Source: Cenococcum geophilum 1.58
Taxonomy: Eukaryota > Ascomycota > Dothideomycetes > Gloniales > Gloniaceae
Assembly (NCBI GenBank): GCA_001692895.1
Contig: KV748188.1
Location: 1,302,001 to 1,366,000 of the forward strand
Direction: 5' to 3'
Length of the DNA: 64,000 nucleotides
The position numbers were made by a program, and so were the translations under genes. Numbering within the stretch: position 1 is the stretch's first letter; the number at the start of each line of letters is the position of its first letter. The notes beneath the pieces were generated by a model. The model made no database searches and was not told the origin of the DNA. It worked only from the letters and a program-made list of their open reading frames with translations. Shown one piece after another: positions 1 through 10,627 of the stretch.

Positions 1-2870
1 TGCGTAAGTAGGGTTACCCTTAGTAGCTCCTTTATTAACTAGAAAAGAGTATTGCTTAAAGCCACCTAACTAAGTTAGAGTTACGTTAACTACACCATTA
101 ATTTAGCCACCTATCTATTTATTAATTACTTAGGGTTCTTTAGCAAGTAGGCTATAAAGTTAAGGTTAAGGCAATTAAGCATTTTATAAAGTACTACTAT
201 TACTACTAAATAAACCAGAAGTCCCCTAGCCGATTTAAGTTTACCCTTAAAAATAACTATAACTTCAACTTCTATATTATCGTTAACGTTATATATCTTA
301 GCGGCAAGCCAGTATTCTAAGTTATTAACTTCTTAACCTCCTTCTAAGCCGCACGTTTCTTAAAGGATATATCAGCTAGAAACGCATAGGATACCCTTTA
401 ATTATACTAGATTAATATCTACCTAGGACCCCCTAATTAAATCGTCCATAATATAGGAAAGAACTTCTTATTTATAGAGTTTTAATAATAGATAAAGGCA
501 ATAGTAATCGAGGTTAAGGAAGTCCCTATTAAGGTATATAATAGTATTAAAAAAGTAAAGCGGTATTACACGCCATTACGCCGCGTATATAAGATTATCT
601 CTTTAAAACTAGAGGACGCTAGTAAAGAACTTACCTTATAAATAGCTATTAAAGCTATTAACAATTCTGCTGGCCTAAATAAACTCATACCCACGTTACT
701 AGTCTTTAGCGCCTACCCTTAAATAACTAACAATTCTCTACTATCTCCCTCCGTTATATAATGAGCTAAGGCTATTTATAAGGCAACAAAGGAGGTGCAA
801 CGTCTCTACGCTACACACTAGGTTAATAACGCACTAGGAATAAGAAATGGCTTAAACACCTTAACTATGCTTAATCTACCACTCCAGTCTAAGATACGCG
901 TATAGCGTAAAAAGGGAGGATAGTTAGGCCTATATTAACTTATTGTAATTAATGGTTAAACTTATACTATTTAAATGCCTTACAGACCCACTTAATTCCA
1001 TTTAACTGTTATTAAGCCTTACTATAAAGATAACATTTTTAAGCCTTTACAGGACGCCCTAAAAGATACCCTAAAGGAGAACCACAATTAACGTGCTCTA
1101 GAAGGCGACTACAATTCTAATATAATTATAGTAGATATGCCGCAACCACGACGCGGTAGAGGTCGCCTAAAGGGATTACGAAATCACTAACATCTTATTA
1201 ATTTTAAAGAGCAATTTATTACCGCCATTAAGAATAGAGTTAAGTTATTAATAGCCTTTATAACAGCTAAAGAGAAGGCTAACTTTAAGCTTGCAAAACA
1301 GCTCTAAAAGGAAGGTCGTATTATAACTCCAGAAGCTCCTTTCTAAGCATCTAACAAACAGGAGATTGATAGTCTTATTATAAAAGGAGTCTTTAAATTT
1401 AAGAAGTATAACCCTACCAAATTTAATAGAGTTCGCATCTTTAAATTAAGAATAGTTAATAAGATTAAGGGCAAAGCTACTAACGCCCCATTTAAGAAAT
1501 TAAGGCTTATTATTTAAGGCTATAATAACAATAGCAAGGAGGTAATTCTTATATAATCTCCTATAATTTAACGAGCTAGTTAGCGAGTTATTATTGCGCT
1601 AGCTCCCTCCTTAATAAAGAATAAAATAGCGGTTTATTTATAAAATATTATTTAGGCCTATACCCAATTAAAGACGCACCTTCAGCGCTTAATACTAGCA
1701 TACCTTCCAGAGCAAATTCGCTACTAATATCCTAAAGATACAATCATAGTTATGCTTAAGCTATTATATAGAATCGCAGAGGCAGGAACTTATTAGTAGG
1801 CTACCTATAGCAAGCACTATAAAGAGAGGCTCTTAATAACTACTTTTATATTTAATCTATACTTCCTTATCACAACTACGGGAACCCTATTTAGAATTAT
1901 CGGCATATAAACTAATAATATAATTATCTTAGGAGACGACTAATTCTTAGCTTTTAAAGAAGATAAGCTAGTAAAGGCAAATCTCATAGCAAAGCTAAAG
2001 GAAAAGCTTAATTTAACAACACTATTACTTTTTAATGGATACATCCTCTCCCTAAACAAGGATTCTATTACTTTACGCCAAAAGGGTTAGGGCAAAAAAA
2101 TTAACGTTATTAACGTTAATTCTCTAAAGTAAGGATATATGGAGTAACGCGCTTATAGAGCTTATATTACTTCTATCTATTAACCTAAGGCTTTATTCGA
2201 TCTCTCTATTGCCGCTTAACACCAGGAACTAACTAAGGATAACATTCTTACCCTAAATAAGCGTCTTTTCTAGCAAATAAACTATCTCAATTGGGAACTA
2301 CTCTACGTGCCTATTAATCTTCCCACCGCTAAGCTCTTCGTATTTATTAATAGATCGTTCGCAAATAATAAAGATTTTAGCTCCCAGCTAGGATATAAGA
2401 TTATTATTATAAACAAATCTACTAGAGAGAATAACTTCACGATCTACGGCAATCTTATCCATTAAAGCTTAACCAAGAGTAAGCACGTTACTTAAAGCGT
2501 TCTAGCGTCAGAGATATATAGAATAGTTAGCGGAGTTAATATAGCAATTGCAATTGGAACTACCCTAAAGATAATTACAGATTAACTCAAACTCCCTATT
2601 ATCCCTACAATCGTATGCACCAACTTATATTCCCTCTATAAATGTTTAATTAAGCTTAGTACCACAAAAGAGAAGCGCCTTATAATTAATATTATAGCAC
2701 TTTAACAGTCCTATAAGCATTAAGAACTCTTTAAGATTTAATAAATTAATGGCTAAGATAACCCAGTAGATGTAATAACAAAGGCAAACCCAAATAAGGC
2801 ACTAGAGACATTTATTAACACAAATACTCTACGTGTGCGAGTTAAAGGTTAGATTAAGAGGGAGTAGGAA
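1..2870 (+). pseudogene. Copia (Ty1) polyprotein, 3' part: reverse transcriptase and RNase H, RIP-degraded
   Basis: The frame reads through a Copia-type reverse transcriptase and RNase H. About 1640-2130 holds the RT with remnants such as LYRIAEAG and TIILGDDQFL. About 2140-2570 carries RAYRAYITSIYQP, and 2440-2830 carries the RNase H part with SVLASEIYR and the C-terminal NPVDVITKANPNKAL. I recognise this as the common fungal Copia polyprotein. Stops are nearly all TAA/TAG at expected Gln or Trp codons, which is the RIP signature. The 5' end (LTR, gag, most of integrase) lies outside the window. The first 1.5 kb is too eroded to divide into domains. It cannot make a protein. It sits inside the integrase of gypsy-A, which resumes at 3422. 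Confidence 0.85.
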
Positions 2871-2871
2871 A

Positions 2872-3130
2872 TATAGCTAGCAGAATATAGCTAGCAGAAT
2901 TTAGCAGAATATTATAGCTTAGCAGAATTTGGCAGAATGTTATAGCTTAGCAGAATTTGGTAGAAGTCTATAGCTTAGCAGAATTTGGTAGAAGTCTATA
3001 GCTTAGCAGAATTTGGCAGAAGTCTATAGCTTAGCAGAATTTAGCAGAAGTTTATAACTTAGCAGAATTTGGCAGAATTCTATAGCGTGGCAGAATATAG
3101 TAGATTGCGGCAGGTTGCGGCAGATTGCGG
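2872..3130. repeat. 28-bp minisatellite at the Copia 3' end
   Basis: About seven head-to-tail copies of a 28-bp unit built on TATAGCTTAGCAGAATTTGG, with small variations and a degenerate right end ending in GCGGCA triplets. It follows directly on the end of the Copia RNase H. A relative of the same GCAGAATTTGGCAGAA motif occurs at 7617-7800 in the Ngaro-like element. Confidence 0.9.
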
Positions 3131-3421
3131 CAAAGTACGGTCTCATAACTGGGCCTAATTGGTAGGCGTGCGCAAGGTATTACGGGGTAGTTCCATAATA
3201 CTACGTAAGTCAAGCGGTATCTATATATATAGATAGCAACCATAAAAGAAGAGTTGCTAGTGTCGGGAATAAGGCAAGCGGTCGTCACGTGTCGCCGCGG
3301 CACTAGCGTAGTGAGGAGTCTTAGGCTCCTCGTCCTTCCTTATTCCTATAAGTATATTAACCAACATTACTATAACCTACTCAAGTAGTTGTTATTGGTG
3401 AGTCACCCTATGTGACCAACA
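3131..3421 (+). repeat. Copia 3' non-coding region, probably including the 3' LTR end
   Basis: No coding frame is visible. The segment ends with GTGACCAACA at 3421, a CA end typical of LTRs, and gypsy-A integrase sequence starts at the next base. The right edge is supported because the paralogous gypsy-A' copy runs uninterrupted through the corresponding site. The LTR start cannot be fixed because the 5' LTR is outside the window. This stretch retains more CA/TG than its surroundings. Confidence 0.5.
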
Positions 3422-3537
3422 ATAGTATATATAGAAGAAATATTAGTAAAAGACGTCGCTAGAATTTATATTAAAGAAGTATTTATAAGGTATAGGGCAC
3501 TAAGCAAAATTATATTAAATAGAGATTTAAGATTTAT
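3422..3537 (+). pseudogene. Gypsy-A integrase core, short left fragment
   Basis: Translation gives an integrase stretch with ...EVFIRYRALSKIIL, then NRDLRF where SDRDPRF is usual (Asp to Asn, a RIP change). It is bounded on the left by the Copia element and on the right by the Ngaro-like element, and continues at 8405. The - strand gypsy-A' copy around 49540-49680 contains the same sequence without either interruption. Chromovirus integrase belongs to the Pol polyprotein and joins cDNA to the host chromosome; this fragment is dead. Confidence 0.8.
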
Positions 3538-3650
3538 ATACTAGCGTCTATATATTGCTTGGCAGCATCTACCTCAGCAACGCACAATGCTGAGACCTCC
3601 TGCAATATTCGCGAATATCAAACGCAGTCACTACGTGGCTAATTCGCTTT
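3538..3650 (+). repeat. Ngaro-like split direct repeat A1
   Basis: It starts ATACTAGCGTCTATATATTG and matches 7982-8094 base for base apart from a few C/T and G/A differences. It defines the left end of the element. Confidence 0.9.
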
Positions 3651-3849
3651 TAATATCGCTAAACTTATTAATATTTATTATACATTTATTATCTATTCGT
3701 TTAAGAATTATTTTATAACGCTATTACCGCTTATAACTAATTAGGAGACTTGTACGCGTATATAATCCTAATAAGCAAACCCACCTAAACAACCTACCTT
3801 AACTACACCATCGTCTATAACCGCTACACCCTCCTCCACTAGTTCTATA

Positions 3850-4734
3850 ATGCCGTCTAAGGCTAATATACACGCCACTGCCGTAGAAGAGCGCGAAATT
3901 ACTAAAGAGCAAAGGGAACAAGCCTAAGATAAAAGGGAGATTTAAAAGTATAAGGAAGAGCGCAAAGCCCGCCTAGTAGAGGAGGCTCGCTAGTATAAAT
4001 ACCACCTAGCTCAAATGGCTTAATTATAGTTAGGCTTAGCCGCTTCGGCCTTATAGGCCACTATAACAGCTACTACAGCTAATATCCTTAGTAAGCCTCT
4101 CCCTCCTAGCGTAAAGTTGCTTAAACTCCGCCTTCCTGGCGTTATAAAAAGGGATTACCTAGACATTTTTAAGGGTACCTTCAATCTAGTAAACCTCGCC
4201 CATTTTTAAGTCTATACTGCTTAAATTAAGATCGCCGATAAGATATAGATTAAGAATAGTACTTTAGTTATAAGAAAGGCAAAGGTAGACAGGAAGCTAT
4301 TTATAGATAAAGGTATCTAGTTTAAAGGTTTTACTAACTACGTAGTTATCACTAGCACCCTCTATACATGCCCGCTAGACCTTATTACTAGCATACTTCT
4401 CTAAATAAACACAATTTATACCTTATTAACCCAGTATATCTAGGTAAGTTATATACTTAACTTAGCACTTAACTATTATACCTTTATAATAACCAATAGC
4501 CAACTAAAGCCCGCTAATTAGCAAATGCCAGCCCAGTATACAGCGCCATACCTTATAATGTCTAGTGCTATTGGCTTCGCTGCCTTAAAGAGACCTAGGT
4601 TGGATACCTCCTATACCTCTAATACCTACCGCAGGTTTAATAGTAGAGGCTGCGATAATATAGCTTGCAAATACCCGCATAAGTGCTTAAAGTGTAGTAA
4701 AGATTATACTGCATTATCCAAAGCTTGCGCTTAG
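3850..4734 (+). pseudogene. Gag-like ORF of the Ngaro-like element with a Cys/His finger
   Basis: It starts at an ATG (MPSKANIH...) followed by a charged, probably coiled-coil stretch rich in Glu/Arg/Lys (residues about 14-50). A central domain contains LPGVIKRDYLDIFKG. Near residues 257-285 is a compact Cys/His motif, GCDNIACKYPHKCLKCSKD, typical of the nucleic-acid-binding end of Gag proteins in this order. The last 70 codons (4525-4734) are the only stretch free of stops. The frame is the same as the downstream RT, so gag and pol may once have been one reading frame or joined by readthrough. Internal stops are RIP-type. Function, inferred from the family: packaging of element RNA. Confidence 0.7.
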
Positions 4735-6460
4735 GAATAGTAAGGTAAACCTTATAAAGTAGGGTCTAGCCTAACAACAATACCAACTTTAATTACACGC
4801 CTAGGACCTAGGCCTAATACGTTACTATTATTCTCTACCTTTATAGAGGCGAAGGCTCTTTACCACTCTCTATTACCCCTAAGGATCTTAGCGTAGCACT
4901 CCCTTCTATCTAACTACCCGGGCAATCTACTAGCCACCTTAGTAGGCATCCTAACCTATAGCTACAAGATAGGAGCTAAGTTTATCCCTACCCTAAGATC
5001 TTATAGGAACCATAACTCCTCTTAGGATAACGCCAACCTTATCTCTAAGAAGATAATATTAGACCTTAAAAAAGGATATATTAGAATCGCGATAGGGCCT
5101 ATTATAATCTTACCTCTTAGCCTAGTGCTAAAATCGGATAGAGGATACCGCTAAATTCACGATCTCTCCTTTCTACTAGTATCTTTAGTTAATAACGCAA
5201 TCCTAGAAGAATATAGAGCACTAGTATATACTACAGTTACCACTATTTAAGCCCACGTTATTTCTACAGGTTATAGATATCTACTACTTAAAAGAGATAT
5301 TAAAGACGCGTTCTATATAGTCCCCCTATCTTATAGGGTAAGAACATTAATAGGCTTCTTTTAGGAAGGTGTTACCTACCAGAAATGCTGCCTATCCTTT
5401 AGTCTTCGAACTGCGCCGCTTATATTTAACCTCTTCGCGAAAGGCCTATACTAGATACTCTATTTATAACTACCTTACAAGGTGGAACACTACCTAAATA
5501 ACTTTATCTTTATCCTTGCCAACCTAAACGACTTAGCGGCTATTACCCAGACTTATATCTCTATTATTAACTCCCTAAGTATCCCTTAAAATAGCTCCAA
5601 AGATATAACAGGAACTATTATTAAAGTTCTAGAATATACTATTAACACTATACAAATATAAACGCGATTATCACCACAGAAACAATTACGTGCTATTAAG
5701 AAAGTCACTACCGCACTCTAATACGGCTTATTATTGTTCCTTTAAGCCTAGCAGCTTATAGGCTACCTTATATAGTGCGCCTATATAATTAAACTTAGTT
5801 AATCTTACTCTAAATCCCTTTAGATCTTTATTACTACTTAGCTAGAGACTCTAGTAAACAAGCATAAACCTAGGCAATTTAGCACTAAGTTATAAAGTGA
5901 CTTATATATCTAGCTTAACCTACTTACTATAAGTAATAGGGTATTATTCTTTAATGACGTTAAGCATACCTGCATTTATCTCTTTACTAACACCTCTACC
6001 CAGTTTAGGTTTAGCAGCTTTTACTTTTTTAAGGAACTTAAACACGAGGATAACTAGTAGTAGTATACAGCCAACCTCCCTTAATCTTAGGCGTTTAGTA
6101 TATTGCCTAAGCCTAGTTAATAAGTAAACCATATTAATCCAAAAAAGATGTATACTATTACTTACACATTTAATCTATAGTCTACTAACTAGCAGCATAG
6201 CGCGCTATCTATTTATACTAATAGCATAGTGGTTCACCAGGGCATTAAGAAAACCGTTATCTATAGCGTAGTAAATAAATCGCTCCGCAAGATTATGCTA
6301 GCTGCTATAGCTTACGATATTATAATATCCGCAAAGTAGATCCTAGGTGATTTAAATAGCTTAGCTAATATACTATCTTAATTCCAGGCCGTGGCTATCT
6401 ATTAGTTCTACCCACATTAGGCCCTTAATTTATTACTACTAAAGCTAATAAGTTTTTAAT
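4735..6460 (+). pseudogene. Reverse transcriptase and RNase H of the Ngaro-like element
   Basis: RT lies at about 5090-5700. It shows IHDLSFLLVSLVNNAI, then LLLKRDIKDAF with the first catalytic Asp (5281 onward), and HYLNNFIFILA where YLDD is expected: both catalytic Asp are now Asn, a RIP change. RNase H is at about 6140-6400 with VIYSVVNKSLRKIML and DLNSLANILSQ. The RT type is that of DIRS/Ngaro elements rather than of LTR elements. The first 350 bp are poorly conserved. The frame matches that of the Gag-like ORF. In life this protein would copy the element RNA into a circular DNA intermediate (family knowledge). Confidence 0.8.
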
Positions 6461-6464
6461 AGGT

Positions 6465-7499
6465 GCCGTAAACCCAACGGACTACTTATAACCGCCTATA
6501 AACTTTAAAGATAATATTAACGCGCTATATAACCTCTACGCGCTCCTTCTCTAGAACGGCCTTGCGCTAGTAACCCATAGGAACTATTCCTTAGCAGTTA
6601 ATAGCTAGGAGTTATACTGCGCACTTAAAGGAGTCTCCCCCTACCTAGCTAAGCCGCGTAAACTAGGCAAATAGATTACCCATTACGCGTTTGGTACCTC
6701 CTAGCTATAAATAGGTAGGCTTAAAGCCGAAACCTTACAAGCCTATATCTCCGTAATTCGCTTACACTACGTAAATTACGGCATCTTAATTATAGCATTT
6801 AAGGATCCTATAGTACACCAATTACTCGCTAAAGTAGCCGCTATCTCTCCCTTAGTAAAAAAGGATAAGTAACCTATTACTAGGGATATTTTAGCCCAGG
6901 TAGTAATATACGGCCTATCGCTACTAGATATTAACACTAATACTATATTCACCCTCGCATTTACTAAATTTCTACAGATAGGCAAGATTATGTATATTAC
7001 GGCGGAGCTTAAGAACCGAACGACCTTCTTAGCAAAAAAGGCCACTCGATATAATATTACCTTTACGCCTAGTAGAATAACATTCCGCCTTAAATAGAGT
7101 AAAGCTAATAAGCAACACTAGGGCATTAACATCGCCATCGCGGCGGTAGGCGGCCTATTATGCCTAGTCGCTGTTATAACGAAGCTATTTAATAGGGACC
7201 CTTAACCCCTTAACTCTCCCTTATTTAGTCTTAATAGTAAACCCTTTGCCTCTCTAGGGGTTCGTAAGATCCTTTCCTCCTATCTAGTAGCTGCTAGGAT
7301 TAACCTAAGTAGTTACTTAAACTACTCCTTCCGCTAGGGCGCTGCCCAGTTCGCTAAAGATTTAGGGTATTTATATTAGCAAATTTAGCAGCTAGGTCAG
7401 TAGTTATTAGAAGCCTTTCGCCTATACATTAAGACTAAAACCACTAACCTCCATCGCCTCAACTCTTACTTTTAGCGTGGTATACCGCTCTTAGCGTAA
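6465..7499 (+). pseudogene. Tyrosine recombinase of the Ngaro-like element
   Basis: It lies in a different frame from RT/RNase H, ending at a TAA at 7497-7499. The N-terminal arm-binding part includes LKAETLQAYISVIRLHYVNYG. The catalytic part has FTLAFTKFLQIGKI, where the box A Arg is Gln. It then shows LNSPLFSLNSKPFASLGVRK, and NYSFR followed by GAAQF, where His of HxxR is Tyr and Arg survives. The nucleophile context EAFRLYIKT keeps its Tyr. Two of the catalytic residues are lost, so it is inactive. This enzyme class integrates the circular cDNA without target duplication, matching the clean insertion site. It is not related in position or sequence to the DUF3435 gene at 46275-48797. Confidence 0.85.
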
Positions 7500-7616
7500 G
7501 GATTACTACGTAGTAGGTTAAGATGTTAAGAGGGCCGTTAAGGCGCTAGTGGTAAGTAAGCTAATAGCGATTTTCCATACCGGGCATAGAAAATCCTAAT
7601 TAGTTGGCTTATAACT

Positions 7617-7800
7617 TAGGGTTGGTAGAATATAGCAGAATACAATAATATAGCAGAACTTAGCAGAATGCGACAATATAGTAGAATTTGGCAGAATGCA
7701 ATAATATGGCAGAATTTGGCAGAATGCGACAATATAGCAGAATTTGGCAGAATGCGATAAGGTGGCAGAATTTAGCAGAATATAGCAGAATGCGGTAATG
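7617..7800. repeat. Minisatellite in the 3' non-coding part of the Ngaro-like element
   Basis: Repeats of about 31 bp built on GCAGAATTTGGCAGAATGCG, roughly six copies. They resemble the minisatellite at 2872-3130, which lies at the same relative place (just after pol) in the unrelated Copia element. Confidence 0.85.
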
Positions 7801-7832
7801 TCTTATTAGGCGCAGAAGCTTCGCTTAGAAAC

Positions 7833-7981
7833 ATCTAGCCGCTTTAGGGTAAATCCTTAGCAGATTTAAGTGCTAGGAACTAGTAAAACTGCTAAGAACT
7901 AGCCCTAGAGCAACCTTATAGCCCTATGCCTCCCAATTATACAAAAATTAAAATATCCCCTTACGTAACTGCGATAGATAG
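7833..7981 (+). repeat. Ngaro-like split direct repeat B1
   Basis: 149 bp, starting ATCTAGCCGCTTTAGGG and ending GCGATAGATAG. Its second copy is 8256-8404. It is directly adjacent to A2. A partial third copy of its central part is at about 8158-8202. Confidence 0.9.
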
Positions 7982-8094
7982 ATACTAGCGTCTATATATT
8001 GCTTAGCAGCATCTACCTCAGCAACGCACAATGCTAAGACCTCCCGCAATATTCGCGAATATCAAACGCAGTTACTACGTGGCTAATTCACTTT
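7982..8094 (+). repeat. Ngaro-like split direct repeat A2
   Basis: 113-bp copy of A1 (3538-3650), starting immediately after B1, as in the A1/B1-A2/B2 arrangement of Ngaro and PAT elements. Confidence 0.9.
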
Positions 8095-8255
8095 CCCCAC
8101 CCGCTATCTCTTATACTCAGTATACATTATATATAGATAGCGCTTTAAGGCAATTCTTTAGTAGGTGCTAGGAACTAGCAAAACTACTAAGAGCCAGCCT
8201 TAATGCGANCACTATAGTTAGATAGTCTTGCAGCTATAGGCTTGCNGTNNGGGAT

Positions 8256-8404
8256 ATCTGGCCGCTTTAGGGCAAATCCTTAGCAGATTTAAGTGCTAGG
8301 AACTAGCAAAACTGCTAAGAACTAGCCCTAGAGCGACCTTATAGCCCTGCGCCTCCCAATTATACAAAAATTAAAATATCCCCTTACGTGACTGCGATAG
8401 ATAG
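8256..8404 (+). repeat. Ngaro-like split direct repeat B2, right end of the element
   Basis: 149-bp copy of B1 (7833-7981). Gypsy-A integrase resumes at the next base. Several Ns just before it (8208-8250) mark uncertain sequence. Confidence 0.9.
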
Positions 8405-9943
8405 AATAGTATTCTAGGAGGTATTCTTAGCGGAGTAAGGAGTTAAAGTAGTAACTTTTACCGTATATTATTTATAGATAGACGGTTAAATAGAGAGATT
8501 AAACTAGATATTAGAGCAGTATCTAAGGCACTATATTAATTACGTATAGAATAATTAGGTATTACTATTACTAATTATATAGTTTGTATATAATATAACA
8601 CCTTAAGAAGGAATGGGTACTTTACTATTTAAGGCGAACTATAGATATAAGCTAAGAATATTATTATTGTCACGTTAAGTAAAAAAGATAAGTAGTATAG
8701 CTAAGTAAAGAATAGAGACTTTAATAAATCTTTATATAAACCTTATAAAAACAGCTAAGGTAGTATAATAAAAAATAAAAAGATACTATAACGCTAAGAG
8801 ATCTAAGGGACTAGATCTTAAGGAGGGAGATAAAGTATAGCTACTANANAAAAATTTTAAGAGTNNANNNCTAAGNAAGAAGTTAGACNANNTNAGNCTA
8901 GGACCTTTTAAAATTANNTANANAATTTCACCGGTTATATTTAAGTTAAACCTACTAGCCAAAATAAAGATCTACCCTATATAGTATATTGTAATGCTAA
9001 AACCAGTATACGGGAATATTAAGCTACTAGTTTACGAGGTAGACACGTATAGAGGATAGGAAGAAGATAAATAGTAAGTTTTAAAGATCGTTAGTTATAA
9101 GGATATAGACGGTAAAATATAGTATAAGATTAAGTGAATAGGCTATACTAAGACTGCCTAGAAGCTACTAAAAAATTTAAAGAACGCTATAGAAAAGGTA
9201 TAGGAGTATTAAAAGAAAATAAGTTAGGTAATATTAATAAGGAAGGATTATAAAAAAATAAGTTACTTAAGGGGGACCTAGGAAGAGCGACTGCTAAACT
9301 ACTTAGAGTTATTCCCTTTATAGGAAGAGAATTAGTTCTTTTATTACTAAGTTCCTATAGACCTTATTTTATAAGTTTTTACTTTTTAAAATAGACCTTT
9401 TTATACACTTTTTTAAGATAAAGTAGCTAAGTAGATGCCGTAATATAAGTATTTAGGGCCTTCTATTCCGTATCTTAAGAGCGCTTAAGCTTAGTAAGGG
9501 CCTACGTTAGATTACTATTAAGCTTTATAGCAGTAGATTAAATATAAGACCCTATAATAAATTATTTAGGGAACTTAGAGACTACTAAGAGTTATAGAGC
9601 GCGTATACTTAGCGTTAGAAGTAGAACGGACGTTATAAGAAGAACAAATATTTGCTTTAGTATACTCTAAGTAAGAGGACGGTTGCTAAGATAAAGGACT
9701 TACTAGCATAACGTAAACTAACCCCTCTTTTATATAATAAGAATATAGAGATAATATAATTTTACTAAGTAATAATATAGCAGTAATAGTGTAGGCATAA
9801 CGTTGCGCGTATAAAGAAGAAGAAGCTTTAGGTATAATAAGTAATAATATTAACTAAATTAATTAGATAGATATTACACCTTTAGTAAACGACTTAGAGA
9901 TATTTAGAATCTTTAAGGATAAAGATAGAGAGGAGGGAAATAG
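8405..9943 (+). pseudogene. Gypsy-A integrase C-terminus, chromodomain and tail
   Basis: It continues the integrase from 3537 with FQEVFLAEQG, a remnant of the TDGQTERLN motif, LEQYLRHYINY, and the C-terminal GPFKI...SPVTFKLDL at about 8900-8960. A chromodomain-like end lies near 9090-9180. The part after 9300 is a divergent tail with no clear domain. The presence of a chromodomain makes this a chromovirus (Metaviridae). Internal stops are RIP-type, and Ns occur at 8846-8920. The whole stretch has an inverted partner at 10628-12026. Confidence 0.8.
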
Positions 9944-10353
9944 TATTATAGACGCTTTAAGTATAATATTATAACTACTTAGAGAGGAGTTAGAAGAAGC
10001 TAGTTAGTTAATATAAGTATAGTCTAGGATAGAGCCGGTAGAACTATATAATAAAGAATAGTAAGTAAATGATATAATATGCTACGTATTAAATAAGAGG
10101 AACGAGAGGACCTTATATATAATACGTATATTATATATAAGAAGGATTTTATAGGAGTATAGTTGTGTATTTAAGGACCTTTAATCCCTACCTAGATAGT
10201 TCCTTCCTTGTAGTAATTCTTAGAATATAATTAGAGTTAATCTATTAGGCAACTACTCCACTAGTTATTATTACGTTATTAACTACTTGCAATACCTATA
10301 TACTTAGCCTATTAATAGGACCTATCGTAGTACCTGCTATAAGGTTCCGTTAT
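9944..10353 (+). repeat. Gypsy-A 3' LTR (410 bp)
   Basis: It matches, in inverse orientation, the 5' LTR of gypsy-A' at 56340-56763 and a truncated LTR at 10354-10627. It starts TATTATAGACGCTTTAAG (RIPed form of a TGTTA... start) and ends GGTTCCGTTATA. Its intact end abuts the interior of the gypsy-A' LTR, so gypsy-A probably integrated into that LTR. Confidence 0.8.
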
Positions 10354-10627
10354 ACTAAGAATTACTATAAAAAAGGAACTATCTAGGTAGGGATTAAGGG
10401 TCCTTAAATATATAACCGTACTCCTATAAAATCCTTCTTATATATAATATACGTATACTCTATTTACTTTATTATAAATTATATAGATTACGTTATATAA
10501 CCTTAGTTACTATTCCTTATTATATAGCCCTATTAGCTCTATTCTAAACCATACCTAAATTAATTAACTAGCTTCTTCTAACTCTTCTTTAAGTAGTTAT
10601 AATATTATACTTAAAGCGTCTATAACA
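10354..10627 (-). repeat. Gypsy-A' 3' LTR, interrupted
   Basis: This is the reverse complement of the first two thirds of the LTR at 9944-10353; about 150 bp of the LTR 3' end is missing at the junction with gypsy-A. With the gypsy-A LTR it forms a large imperfect palindrome. The missing piece should lie beyond the left end of the window if gypsy-A inserted here. Confidence 0.75.

Larger units (their letters stand above)
3538..8404 (+). mobile_element. Ngaro-like tyrosine-recombinase retroelement (DIRS order), complete but RIP-degraded
   Basis: The 4,867-bp element has split direct repeats in the order A1 - ORFs - B1 - A2 - B2. A1 and A2 are 113 bp each, B1 and B2 149 bp each, and B1 abuts A2 without a gap. 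It encodes a Gag-like protein, RT plus RNase H, and a tyrosine recombinase. No methyltransferase domain was seen between RNase H and recombinase, which fits Ngaro better than DIRS or PAT. The ends are exact: removing 3538-8404 rejoins gypsy-A integrase, and the paralogous empty site is at 49545/49546. There is no target duplication, as expected for recombinase-mediated integration. A run with Ns (8208-8250) lies between A2 and B2. Confidence 0.85.

Noticed and set aside
6776..7045. 89-codon open frame on the - strand
   Set aside because: It lies antisense to the tyrosine recombinase, whose motifs are clear on +. It is a shadow frame.
6465..7499. Treating this tyrosine recombinase as a Starship captain or a Crypton
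   Set aside because: It is flanked by RT/RNase H and split direct repeats and shows the DIRS-order recombinase motifs; the DUF3435 gene at 46275-48797 is a separate type.
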